64,000 nucleotides of DNA from Lachnoclostridium sp. GTDB taxonomy: Bacteria > Bacillota > Clostridia > Lachnospirales > Lachnospiraceae. The stretch is taken from positions 1 to 64,000 of the forward strand of contig JAMPEB010000010.1 of NCBI GenBank assembly GCA_023665475.1, in the 5' to 3' direction. Positions 53,068 through 61,750 of this stretch are shown piece by piece (the stretch's first letter is position 1; each line of letters begins with the position of its first letter). Position numbers and translations under genes: made by a program. Under the pieces are notes generated by a model. The model was not told where the DNA came from, ran no database searches, and worked only from the letters and a program-made list of their open reading frames with translations.

Positions 53068-55617
53068 CTAAACATATCTCCGCCGGTAATACTCCATAGT
53101 CCGATAATCCAGCACATCCTTCATATGCTGCTTGAACGCCTCATTATCCAGACAATCCTTCAAATCCTCCCTAATCGCAATCGCATACCCTTCCTTTTCC
53201 ATAAAAAAGTCCTTTCCCGAAGCCTTTAAAAACTTGATGGGCATGGTCTTGGCTTTATTGAGATGCTGCTTATCCGTCATATTTTTATATTCTTCATAAG
53301 AAATATCCGATGAAAAATCCTTCCAATTTGTCCCTGTGCCAAAAAACGCTTTCCAACTTTTCAGCACCTCTTCATCCGTAACCGCCAGCTTAATATCGCC
53401 ATGATTATAGAAACTATATAAGATTGGCATTTTATAAACTTTCTGCATATCCGTGGTTTCTATAACGGAAATAAATTCCCTGCCTATGCCGGCATACAGT
53501 CGTTCTTCATCCGGAGATAATTCCTGCAGCTCATTCAAAAAGTCCAAGTATCTGCGAAAAGGATTTTCCTTGGCATGAGTCATGCAATACTGGTAAACCG
53601 CATCCTCCATATAGGTAAACAGTTCCATTCTGCTGGGAACTTTACCTTCCAGCAGCTCTTTGACACGATAATATTCCTGCCGAATCTGTTCCTTCATGGA
53701 TAATGACTTTTTACGCAGTTTCTCAAACAAATCTATAAGCTGCATATCAAAATCCACAATACAGTCATCCGGGTAGTCTGTTTCCCCGGCGCCGAAACTA
53801 TTTTCGCCCGTAACGGATTTTCCGCCGCCAAGCCAAAGCGGCGCCTGTCCGGCTTTTTCATAATTGCCGATAAAATCCAGAACAGTCAAATACTCTTTCC
53901 CCTTACAGGTACGAAGCCCACGCCCTAACTGCTGCAAAAATACAGTCGGTGATTCTGTAGGGCGAAGAAACATAACCATATCCAACGAAGCAATATCTAA
54001 ACCTTCATTAAACATATCCACAGAAAAAATCACTTTGATTTCCTGATTTTTTAATTTGTTGATTGCTATATCCCTATCCATAGAATATACATTCATAGAA
54101 TACACATTCATAGAATCCTTTTTCCCGGCGGCATTGCTGTAAACGGCGGCGGCCGGAATTCCCCGTTTGCAAAACTCCTCTGCCATTTCTTCCGCATGTT
54201 GTCTGGAACAACAAAATCCCATTGCTCTTTTAGAATGATATTTCTTGTAATATTTGTAGATTAATTCTATTCTCGATGCATTCCTTTTATAAATATCCGT
54301 CAATTCATTTGTATCATAATGCCCCTTTACAAGGCGCAATCCCGAATAATCCGTGTTGTCATAAATGCCATAATAATGAAACGGCACCAGCAACCCCCTA
54401 TTAATCGCCTGTTTTAAAGAAATCTCATAAGGCACATTATAATCGCATATCTCGTAGATATTTTTTCCATCCATACGCTCGGGCGTCGCCGTAAGCCCCA
54501 GCAAAAATTTAGGTTTAAAATACTTTACAATATTTCTGTATTGCTCATTGACCGCATGATGAAATTCATCAATGACAATATAATCAAAATAGTCTTCCGC
54601 AAAATATTTCTTCTGCAAAAATTCTTTCTTGCCAAGAGTCGCCACCGAAGCAAAAATAACGGCTTTATCCGTATCCTTACGCTTTCTGTCAAAGAAACCA
54701 TAATCTTTTGACTGTCTCACATTTTGAAAAGAAACTGCTGCCTGCTTTAAAATTTCTTCCCTGTGGGCAACAAACAGCACTCTTTCGTATTTTACGGAAT
54801 CAAAAGCAGCGAGATAGGTTTTGCCTATGCCTGTAGCCGCATGGACAAGCCCCTTCACAGCCCCTTCCGCCCGGCTGTCCTCCAATGCATAAAGCGCCTC
54901 TATCTGCGCTCCTCTGGGCCGGAAGAGTCTTTCCACTTTTGTCTCAGCCTCTTCCTCCGAATTGTCATATCTCGCCAAATCTTTGGACACAGCCGGTTTA
55001 TGCCAATTACTTGCATATCGCTTCAGTTCCTCGTCATCTATCACAATGGAGTGATGAAAAAATAAATCTTCAAAAGTTTCAAAAAACATTTGAAAATTCA
55101 TCTCATCCACTCTACTGTTAAACCGATAATTCCACTCAATACCCGAGGTCAATGCACTCCTTGATATATTGGAAGAACCGATATAAATTTCACTCATATT
55201 CTCATAATGGAAAATATATGACTTAGGATGAAAAGAACGCGCTTTATCACTGTAAAATCTCAAATCCACACGATTTCCCAGCTCCTTCTTTATCAGATAA
55301 AGAGCGGAAGGCTGCGTGATGCCCAGATAATTTCCGGTCAAAAGCCTGATTTTTGCTCCCCTGTCCAGAGCATCCTTTAAGTCCTGCAAAATCATTCTGA
55401 CTCCGGATTCCATAAGAAAAGACACAATAATATCTATCTTCTTGGCTTTCATCATGCTCATTTGCAGTTGATAATACAAAAAACGGCTCTGATTTCTGTC
55501 ACCTGTCATCACATCCGTTGATTCGATTGTCCGGTGATTTTGTCCGGCGTTTTCTTCCTGTGATACATATTGTGTGTCACAAATGTTTACTTTTTCCGAA
55601 GAATCAAATTGAGCCAT
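53068..55617 (-). CDS. PLD-nuclease/superfamily 2 helicase fusion
   Basis: 849 residues from the ATG at 55617 (GAGGAAGAAAA upstream). N-terminal phospholipase D-like nuclease domain with HPKSYIF (His130, Lys132) and GSSNIS (148-151), a single HKD half-site that would need dimerisation. Then a DEAD/DEAH helicase: Walker A ATGIGKT at 261-267, DEFH at 350-353, LGLTATPERMDG, and the C-terminal RecA domain with MFNEGLDIASLD and QQLGRGLRTCKGK. The C-terminal 250 residues resemble the DUF3427-type tail. Likely a DNA-processing defence or repair enzyme. It contains an in-frame repeat of SMNVY. It overlaps the methyltransferase gene by 31 bases. Confidence 0.85.
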   Translation of the reverse strand: MAQFDSSEKVNICDTQYVSQEENAGQNHRTIESTDVMTGDRNQSRFLYYQLQMSMMKAKKIDIIVSFLMESGVRMILQDLKDALDRGAKIRLLTGNYLGITQPSALYLIKKELGNRVDLRFYSDKARSFHPKSYIFHYENMSEIYIGSSNISRSALTSGIEWNYRFNSRVDEMNFQMFFETFEDLFFHHSIVIDDEELKRYASNWHKPAVSKDLARYDNSEEEAETKVERLFRPRGAQIEALYALEDSRAEGAVKGLVHAATGIGKTYLAAFDSVKYERVLFVAHREEILKQAAVSFQNVRQSKDYGFFDRKRKDTDKAVIFASVATLGKKEFLQKKYFAEDYFDYIVIDEFHHAVNEQYRNIVKYFKPKFLLGLTATPERMDGKNIYEICDYNVPYEISLKQAINRGLLVPFHYYGIYDNTDYSGLRLVKGHYDTNELTDIYKRNASRIELIYKYYKKYHSKRAMGFCCSRQHAEEMAEEFCKRGIPAAAVYSNAAGKKDSMNVYSMNVYSMDRDIAINKLKNQEIKVIFSVDMFNEGLDIASLDMVMFLRPTESPTVFLQQLGRGLRTCKGKEYLTVLDFIGNYEKAGQAPLWLGGGKSVTGENSFGAGETDYPDDCIVDFDMQLIDLFEKLRKKSLSMKEQIRQEYYRVKELLEGKVPSRMELFTYMEDAVYQYCMTHAKENPFRRYLDFLNELQELSPDEERLYAGIGREFISVIETTDMQKVYKMPILYSFYNHGDIKLAVTDEEVLKSWKAFFGTGTNWKDFSSDISYEEYKNMTDKQHLNKAKTMPIKFLKASGKDFFMEKEGYAIAIREDLKDCLDNEAFKQHMKDVLDYRTMEYYRRRYV
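54079..54117 (-). repeat. 15-bp in-frame tandem repeat inside the helicase gene
   Basis: ATAGAATAYACATTC occurs twice in tandem with a partial third copy on the plus strand, encoding (SMNVY) repeats on the minus strand. Being a multiple of three it keeps the frame; it may vary in copy number. Confidence 0.7.
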
Positions 55618-56186
55618 TTTTCTTCCTCTCGTCCCGGTCTTACATCCGTTGTAATCCACTGTTCTTCTATCTGTATATCATCCATATTCTCTATCAATAT
55701 CCGAAACGCCTCTTCTGTCATATCCGTAAAATACCGCCCGTTTCGCTCCCCTTCAAATGTCCCGTACTTAAAGGATGTGTATATCACGCCTTGCGCTTTT
55801 AGCGCCCTCGACATCTTTTGAAGCACCTCCGGCAATTCCCGTTTCTTCACATGTAAAATAGAAGCACATGCCCATATGCCATCATATTTTTCTATCTCCT
55901 TCAATTCTTGAAAAAACATCTGCCTTACCGGAATCCCTGTGTACTCGCCTGCTATCTTGCACAGTTCTTCTGAACCGTCAACCGCTTCCACTTGAAAACC
56001 TTTTGACAGAAAAGCCTTTGTGTCCCGCCCTGCACCGCATCCGAAGTCCAGAATCAAACCTCCGACAGGCAGCTTGTCCGTAAACCGCTGCTGCATGGCA
56101 GCAAAGTCAACGGATGTAGTGATTTGGGCGAATTGTGGAGCGTTTTGGTTGTAGTAGGTTAGGGTTGGGGTTGCGTTTATGGTCAT
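55587..56186 (-). CDS. Class I SAM-dependent methyltransferase
   Basis: 199 residues from the ATG at 56186 (GAGGT upstream); earlier codons are Tyr/Asn-rich non-coding sequence. Motif I ILDFGCGAGRDTKAFL and motif II acid (EAVDGSEELC) are clear, then YDGIWACASILHV as post-II. It resembles Methyltransf_11/TehB-type small-molecule methylases, not DNA methylases (no NPPY). It overlaps the helicase by 31 bases, so the pair is co-expressed; the shared function is unknown. Confidence 0.85.
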   Translation of the reverse strand: MTINATPTLTYYNQNAPQFAQITTSVDFAAMQQRFTDKLPVGGLILDFGCGAGRDTKAFLSKGFQVEAVDGSEELCKIAGEYTGIPVRQMFFQELKEIEKYDGIWACASILHVKKRELPEVLQKMSRALKAQGVIYTSFKYGTFEGERNGRYFTDMTEEAFRILIENMDDIQIEEQWITTDVRPGREEEKWLNLILRKK

Positions 56187-56294
56187 CGGAGTACCTCGTG
56201 GGGAGTGTTTTGCCATCCAATTTATATTATAATAGTAACAATAATTATTGCAATAAGTATACATCATTCACGGCAAAAACTCACCCCTTTTTAT

Positions 56295-57047
56295 TTATTT
56301 CTTATTCCTTATTCCAAAAAGGAAATCCGGGGTAACTACAATCAATGGTTCTCCATAATAATCAATTCTTATTATATCATTTTCTTTAATGCGAATTTCT
56401 TCATCATATCCATTTACATAACGCTTAGCAATTATCCATAGTCCTTTCTTTTTTATACTTGCCGCTTCCACAAATTCTGCCACTTCGCTATTTCTAACAT
56501 ATATATTCGCATATCTATTATCTAAAACAGCAACTCTATCACTATACTTATACATATAATACATCCAAGTCAATAAAGATATACTAAATAATATACTTAA
56601 CAAATATTTAATTTCTTTATATTCAATTAGGCATAGTACCATCCCAAAAATTAAATATAAGACAAACAATAAGAACTTTTTCTCTTTACCATTTTTGAAA
56701 CATTCTACCCTAGTTTTTCTATTCCCAATAACTAAAATGATACATATTGCACCTATAAAGAAGTAAAACAAATTTACTATAGCAGTCAAAAAATTATTTA
56801 TCCCTAATACTATAAGGCTTTGTTTTATAAGTATTGAAATAACTAAAATTACCGCTAATATCTTGTATGTTTGCATTGCTATTTCCTTAAATGTAGGAAT
56901 TTCTCTGAATTCTATTGCCCAATACCTTAACTGTTTATTTTCCCTTTTTAAATCGTGACTACTTTTAATCCAATTAAGAAAAATACCTCCTAAAGGTACA
57001 ATAACATAATATACTATTTCTAGTATCTTTTGTGCATTTTCCCACAT
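56295..57047 (-). CDS. AT-rich polytopic membrane protein of unknown function
   Basis: 250 residues, strongly AT-rich compared with its surroundings. Membrane helices are near 8-27, 65-85, 90-108, 125-142 and 146-165; a C-terminal soluble domain of about 80 residues follows (VLDNRYANIYVRNSEVAEF to GEPLIVVTPDFLFGI). AGGAGG precedes the ATG. Not recognised. Composition and location beside helicase/toxin genes suggest recent transfer; it could be a membrane effector or immunity protein, which is only a guess. Confidence 0.55.
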   Translation of the reverse strand: MWENAQKILEIVYYVIVPLGGIFLNWIKSSHDLKRENKQLRYWAIEFREIPTFKEIAMQTYKILAVILVISILIKQSLIVLGINNFLTAIVNLFYFFIGAICIILVIGNRKTRVECFKNGKEKKFLLFVLYLIFGMVLCLIEYKEIKYLLSILFSISLLTWMYYMYKYSDRVAVLDNRYANIYVRNSEVAEFVEAASIKKKGLWIIAKRYVNGYDEEIRIKENDIIRIDYYGEPLIVVTPDFLFGIRNKK

Positions 57048-57130
57048 AACTTATCCTCCTCTACACAATACCACAAAGCTATTAAACTCATTTTTTGCTA
57101 CATTTGGTGCATAATAATACTTTTCATAAG

Positions 57131-57334
57131 TCAAATACTATTTTCACTATCTTCAAATATACTTAATTCTGTATAATCTTCCGGGGAATTAACAAAACCT
57201 CTTCTCAAATAATCCGTTCCGCCATCTACAGAACAACAGCCGCATTTACAACTCACAAAATCATGTCTATTTATTGATTCAATAACATCACCACATAAAT
57301 TGCATTTAATCATATTTCTAACTATCTTTTGCAT
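57131..57334 (-). CDS. Small zinc-ribbon-like protein
   Basis: 67 residues from the ATG at 57334, which has GGTGG six bases upstream (an inner ATG begins MIKCNLCGD). Four or five cysteines in CNLCGDVIES and SCKCGCCSVDGG suggest one zinc site; the rest (DYLRRGF, SPEDYTELS) is typical of a small widespread uncharacterised family. It could be a regulator or a free-standing defence accessory. AT-rich like the preceding membrane-protein gene. Confidence 0.6.
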   Translation of the reverse strand: MQKIVRNMIKCNLCGDVIESINRHDFVSCKCGCCSVDGGTDYLRRGFVNSPEDYTELSIFEDSENSI

Positions 57335-57502
57335 TTTGTACCACCATTCCAATATTTCTACTTACCATTTGTATTATAATTTATTTCATCTCAAAATACT
57401 ACTATTAAAAACCGCAGATGCCCTTCCCCTCTTGCCAAACCCACCCCTCCCATGTTACACTTACCGCAAAGAAACAACCAATCACCCAAAGGAGAAACAC
57501 TC

Positions 57503-57961
57503 ATGAACAAAGAAACGCAAACCGAAGCCGGCCAATCAGACAATACCGCAAACAGCAAAAGCGATCGGAAGAAAATTCTTCCCGCGGTCCTCATACTTGC
57601 CGCCCTTGCCCTTGTTTTCGGAATCGTCTATGCCTGTTTTGCCCCAAAGCCCACTGCGGGCACAAAGGTAATTTCCGTTGAAGTGGTGGATGACAATGCC
57701 GCATCCAAAATCTACACCACCCGCACCGATGCGGAGTATCTGCGGCAGGCATTGGAAGAGACCGAAGGTTTGTCCATTGAGGGCACCGAATCCGCCTATG
57801 GCTTGATGGTGACCACGGTAAACGGACTGACTGCGGATTACAATACAGACGGCGCGTATTGGGCTTTTTATGTAGACGGCGAATACTGTAATTATGGCGT
57901 TGATGAACAGCCCATTGAGGATGGACAGGCATATCTGATTATATATACCCTTGCCGAATAA
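57503..57961 (+). CDS. DUF4430 domain membrane-anchored protein
   Basis: 152 residues from the ATG at 57503 (AAAGGAG eight bases upstream). A lysine-started hydrophobic segment (about 26-45, ILPAVLILAALALVFGIVYAC) is a signal anchor or lipoprotein signal. The external DUF4430 domain follows: YLRQALEETEGLSIEGTES, then AYWAFYVDGEYCNYGVDEQPIEDGQAYLIIY. DUF4430 is related to the C-terminal domain of cobalamin carriers and intrinsic factor. It is nine bases ahead of an ECF substrate-binding subunit, so it is likely a surface vitamin-capturing protein (inference). Confidence 0.85.
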   Translation: MNKETQTEAGQSDNTANSKSDRKKILPAVLILAALALVFGIVYACFAPKPTAGTKVISVEVVDDNAASKIYTTRTDAEYLRQALEETEGLSIEGTESAYGLMVTTVNGLTADYNTDGAYWAFYVDGEYCNYGVDEQPIEDGQAYLIIYTLAE

Positions 57962-57970
57962 GAGGAAAAA

Positions 57971-58486
57971 ATGAACGCTGACAACCCCCCGAAACTCACC
58001 GTCAGGGAAGTCGCCCTGATGGGCATTATGACTGCTATATTGGAAGTTTCCGTGCATCTTTTGGCTCCGCTGCCCAATGTGGAGCCTGTGACTTTGCTTG
58101 TAATTCTTTATACGCTCGTCTTAGGGAAGAGGGTGAGTTATGTTTTGACCGCCTATATTCTGTTTGAAGGATTTGCATACGGATTTGGCGTCTGGTGGCT
58201 CTCCTATCTCTATATCTGGCCTCTTCTGGCGGTCATAGCGTTTCTCTTCCGCAAGCGGACTTCCCCATGGGTTTTCAGCATTATCGCAGGAAGTTTCGGT
58301 CTGTGTTTCGGAATGCTTTGTTCTCTTCCTTATCTCTTCATCGGAGGACCGATTGCCGCCTTCAATTGGTGGGTGGCAGGCATTCCCTATGATTTGATAC
58401 ACTGCGCCGCCAATTTTATTTTGTGTCTGGCATTTTTTACGCCGCTCCTTCGCCTGTTAAAGCGCCTATATAGGCAGGCTCTTTGA
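57971..58486 (+). CDS. ECF transporter S component
   Basis: 171 residues with about five or six hydrophobic helices. The N-terminal TVREVALMGIMTAILEVS resembles the Ala-rich helix by which S components contact the ECF T subunit, and the rest is aromatic-rich (WWLSYLYIWPLL, FNWWVAGIPYDLIHC). It binds a vitamin-like substrate; the DUF4430 partner hints at a cobalamin-type compound, but no cobalamin riboswitch was found upstream. The shared ECF ATPases and T subunit must be encoded elsewhere. Confidence 0.85.
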   Translation: MNADNPPKLTVREVALMGIMTAILEVSVHLLAPLPNVEPVTLLVILYTLVLGKRVSYVLTAYILFEGFAYGFGVWWLSYLYIWPLLAVIAFLFRKRTSPWVFSIIAGSFGLCFGMLCSLPYLFIGGPIAAFNWWVAGIPYDLIHCAANFILCLAFFTPLLRLLKRLYRQAL

Positions 58487-58503
58487 CCGGAAAAGCTGTC
58501 AGT

Positions 58504-60813
58504 TCACTCCCCGGGAATCAGTTCCCGAAATGTCCCGCTGTATCTGTCCAGCGTATACACGCCCTCTTTGCTGCCTAGCTTCGGCACTGTTACGGACTGT
58601 AACAGAATTCCGTTGCTTCGGTATAAGTTTACGCTTTCGCCGGCTTTGATATTGAATCCCACCCCCGGCTTTCCGAGAGCTTCCACACCTGTATAATTTT
58701 TGCAGTAGACAATAACGCTCTCCCCCGGTTGAATCTCCAGAGCAGGCAGGGAAGAACCGTTCCATGGGCCGGAACCGTCCGAGAGAAAATAGTTTATTAG
58801 ATTAACGGTCCGCTGTCCCAGATTGGACAATTCCAGATAATCATTCCCTCCTCTGGATTTAACAGCCGTAATGTACAGCTCCGCATTTTCATCGGGAACG
58901 GTAACGCATTCTATTTCAACGGTTTTCCCTTCTATCATATCCTCCGTAAGCCAAAACCGATCTTCCTCTATTATGTTGCCGTCCACCAGCCAATGCACAA
59001 ACCGATATCCGCACTGCGGTGTCACGCTGATTTCCACAGGGATTTCCGCATAATATGTCCCCCTGTATTCCCGTTCATGGAACACGGCGTAATCCACGGC
59101 AATGTTGGCTTCCTTCTCATTTACCATATGAATCTCATAGGGTCTGTCTAATTGAAAGGCATTGGACAAATCCGCCAGAGAATTCTCCGGTCTTTCTGTT
59201 AAAAAGTCCTTAATCCTGTCAATTTCATTTAACGCATGATTATAATCCGCATCTTCCGGAGTCTCCGCATTGCCTTTCAAAAGCTCCGTCTCATTATACA
59301 GATACCTTAACTCCTTTGCATGGCTTTCATGCATTTCTTCCATAACGGAAATTGCATGCTGCGCTTCAAAATAATAATTGACCAAAGATAAATAGTATCG
59401 AATGTAATATTCCCGCCCTTCCGGTCTGCTCATAATATTGGCAAACAGCGCATTATAGAAAATATCATAACCCATCCTGTCACTGTTAGTCATGATATTC
59501 GCGCCTGCAAGAGCGCTTTCACCAGCGACAAAATTGAGGGTTTCGTCCAAATCATAGAGCAAAAAGCGGTATCTTCCGTCAAAGACCGTTCCCTCTTGAT
59601 ATTTTCCCGTCGGCGAATAATATCGGTATGTTTTAAAATTATTTACAAAACAGTCGCTGTTGGCAAAATAATTCTGAATCGCTACATACTGAAGAAAATT
59701 TTCCACATCCACGGCAGCGTTTAACATTTCCCAATTACTGTCTGCGTTCAAATCCCCATAAGCTGCCGCTTCATGCAGGGCGTTATATTCTTCCCTGATT
59801 CCTTTGGTTATCTCATCCTCGCCCTCCTGCTCGTTGATAAGCGAAACAACGCCCTCCAAAACCACCATCTGTCCGTCGTAGATTCCGTATTTCTCCCTAA
59901 AGTATCGGTCATCAAAATTAGGTACAAACCAGTAGACTCCGAAATATTCTCCGTTGATATACACACAGACGGGGGAAGCGTTCTGTACATCTAAAAAGCC
60001 CGCCTCCAGACTCAGCCGCGCCGCTAATTCATTTCTCAGATACGCAAACCCGTTATCATCCCCGCTGTTGCGCACGATGATTCTCTTAAATTTAGAGAGC
60101 AACGCGTTTTCCTCATTATAGAGATTCTCAAAGAAAATATAATGGAATTCGTCTTGCTCATCGTATTCCGAACGCGCATACAGCCGGAAAGAAGGCTGGT
60201 TTTTGTTCCGGCTGCCGCTGCCGTATATGCGAAAACCGCCGTTTTGATTCAATACTTCCCGTCCCGTGCCGTCAAACAAATTGATCTGTACTTCCCGCTC
60301 GTACTCCCGCCCCCGCAACATCCTGTTCTCCTTGGTCAAAATACCTGTTTCGGAACCGAAAAGTTCCTCCGGGTCCCCTGTTACCGACAGAACAGCGGTC
60401 TGATATCGCTCTTCCACATTATCGCCCAAAATATAGGTATTGGCAAACACGGATGTCCGCTGATGATTGCCCATATATGCCGCCGCTCTGACGGTATATA
60501 CCTTTTCCTGAGGAAAACATTCCAGTGCAATGCCCTCCTCGGGATGATAGAGGAAGGTTTTGCCGCTTCCCGCGTCGGGCAGGGAGCCGTCTAGAGTATA
60601 TCGGATTTCATCGGCGTCCGGGGCTGTCAGGTACACTACAATAGAATCCGAATAAAGACCGCTGTCATGAGAAAATTCTATTTTTACACTGCCGGTCCGT
60701 AAGTCTTCTCCGGCTATGGGCTGTTCCGCCCAGAGCGCCGCCGCCACAATGACCGCCAAAAAAGAAATGAGGCTCGCACATATGCCATACTGTTTTTTGT
60801 TTAATATCCGCAT
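58504..60813 (-). CDS. CotH-family surface protein with C-terminal lamin-tail-like domain
   Basis: 769 residues from the ATG at 60813 (GGAGCGAAC upstream). Signal peptide or anchor helix near 7-28. A chitobiase-like beta domain (IRYTLDGSLPD) then the CotH kinase-like core: GGFRIYGSGSRNKNQPSFRLY, YLRNELAARLSLEAGF, YFGVYWFVPNFDDR and the LLYDLDETLNF metal site. The C-terminal 110 residues (LYITAVKSRGGNDYLELSNLG … DGSGPWNG) fit a lamin-tail domain. CotH proteins phosphorylate secreted or coat proteins. Divergent from VTC and DUF4956 genes, its usual partners. Confidence 0.85.
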   Translation of the reverse strand: MRILNKKQYGICASLISFLAVIVAAALWAEQPIAGEDLRTGSVKIEFSHDSGLYSDSIVVYLTAPDADEIRYTLDGSLPDAGSGKTFLYHPEEGIALECFPQEKVYTVRAAAYMGNHQRTSVFANTYILGDNVEERYQTAVLSVTGDPEELFGSETGILTKENRMLRGREYEREVQINLFDGTGREVLNQNGGFRIYGSGSRNKNQPSFRLYARSEYDEQDEFHYIFFENLYNEENALLSKFKRIIVRNSGDDNGFAYLRNELAARLSLEAGFLDVQNASPVCVYINGEYFGVYWFVPNFDDRYFREKYGIYDGQMVVLEGVVSLINEQEGEDEITKGIREEYNALHEAAAYGDLNADSNWEMLNAAVDVENFLQYVAIQNYFANSDCFVNNFKTYRYYSPTGKYQEGTVFDGRYRFLLYDLDETLNFVAGESALAGANIMTNSDRMGYDIFYNALFANIMSRPEGREYYIRYYLSLVNYYFEAQHAISVMEEMHESHAKELRYLYNETELLKGNAETPEDADYNHALNEIDRIKDFLTERPENSLADLSNAFQLDRPYEIHMVNEKEANIAVDYAVFHEREYRGTYYAEIPVEISVTPQCGYRFVHWLVDGNIIEEDRFWLTEDMIEGKTVEIECVTVPDENAELYITAVKSRGGNDYLELSNLGQRTVNLINYFLSDGSGPWNGSSLPALEIQPGESVIVYCKNYTGVEALGKPGVGFNIKAGESVNLYRSNGILLQSVTVPKLGSKEGVYTLDRYSGTFRELIPGE

Positions 60814-60869
60814 GTTCGCTCCATTTAAAAATTTGCGTTTTGTCGAGTTTTTGAACATTCAATGTATCC

Positions 60870-60898
60870 ATTATAGCCCAATGCCATTTTTCAAACAA
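60870..60898 (-). promoter_or_regulatory. Promoter of the CotH gene
   Basis: TTGTTT and TATAAT on the minus strand are separated by 17 bases. The spacer contains GAAAAATGGCA, also present in the divergent VTC promoter. Confidence 0.65.
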
Positions 60899-60948
60899 GT
60901 CCCTTTTTCCCTATAGAGTTTCGCCAAAGATTTTCTTTAAAATACTCT

Positions 60949-60976
60949 TTGAAAAAAATGGCAATTATGCTATAGT
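60949..60976 (+). promoter_or_regulatory. Promoter of the VTC-DUF4956 series
   Basis: TTGAAA and TATAGT on the plus strand are separated by 16 bases, about 30 bases before the VTC start. Confidence 0.68.
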
Positions 60977-61004
60977 ATAGAATAGTTGATGAAGGAGGTG
61001 CCCC

Positions 61005-61718
61005 ATGTCAGGAAAGTCTTATCGCCATGAAATCAAAGAGCTTTTGTCTCCGGTACAGACTTGCCTGTTAGAGCAGCGTATCCGCGCCGTACTGCAGCCG
61101 GACGCTAACGGAAGCGGCGGACGCTATCAGATACGCAGCATCTATTTTGACACGCTTTCCGACAAAGCATACACGGAAAAAGAAGACGGCATCTCCCGGC
61201 GCGAAAAAATCCGCATTCGGTTTTATGACTGTCAACCCGGTTTGATTAAATTGGAGAGAAAAGAAAAGCGCAGGGATCTCATTGCCAAAGATTCTCTTAT
61301 CATCTCCAAAGAAACCGCAGACGCCATGATAAACGGTGATTACAAAAGCCTTACCTCTTACGGCAGTCCTCTTGCGAATTCGGTATATAGTCTTGCCTGC
61401 GCAGAAGGATTGCATCCCGTGGTGGTTGTGGACTATGTGCGCAACGCGTACACATATCCTGTGGGAAATGTGCGCATTACCTTTGACTCGCTGCTGTATG
61501 CCGGAAGACCGGATCTTCCCGTCTGGCAGCCCGGAGGCGGGATGAATGTGCTTGGGGACAACACCATTTTGGAAATTAAATTTAACGATTATCTGGCAGA
61601 GCATATCCGCCGGTTGTTATGCAGCGTTCCCGGTGAAAGAATCGCCTTATCCAAATACACTTTATGCCGGAGAAATCTCTTATGGAAACAGGGCGATTTT
61701 CTGAGCGGGAAGGATTAA
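61005..61718 (+). CDS. VTC-domain polyphosphate-polymerase-like protein
   Basis: 237 residues. The tunnel fold of VTC domains is visible through its charged strands: YRHEIKELL at the start, YQIRSIYFDTLSDKAYTEKEDG, REKIRIRFYD, IKLERKEKRRDLIAKDS, VVVDYVRNAYTYPVGNVRITFD, TILEIKFND and the end SKYTLCR. Basic residues line the expected tunnel. In yeast VTC makes polyphosphate from ATP; the bacterial version beside CotH and DUF4956 is of unproven function. GGAGGT precedes the ATG strongly. Confidence 0.9.
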   Translation: MSGKSYRHEIKELLSPVQTCLLEQRIRAVLQPDANGSGGRYQIRSIYFDTLSDKAYTEKEDGISRREKIRIRFYDCQPGLIKLERKEKRRDLIAKDSLIISKETADAMINGDYKSLTSYGSPLANSVYSLACAEGLHPVVVVDYVRNAYTYPVGNVRITFDSLLYAGRPDLPVWQPGGGMNVLGDNTILEIKFNDYLAEHIRRLLCSVPGERIALSKYTLCRRNLLWKQGDFLSGKD

Positions 61719-61750
61719 ATGCCGGCGGAAGCAGGCAGGGAGGTATCAGT

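Noticed and set aside
54079..54117. CRISPR-like repeat
   Set aside because: Short tandem repeat without spacers, inside a helicase coding frame.
57335..57502. Cobalamin riboswitch before the DUF4430/ECF-S genes
   Set aside because: The upstream stretch is short and AT-rich and lacks the conserved B12-box.
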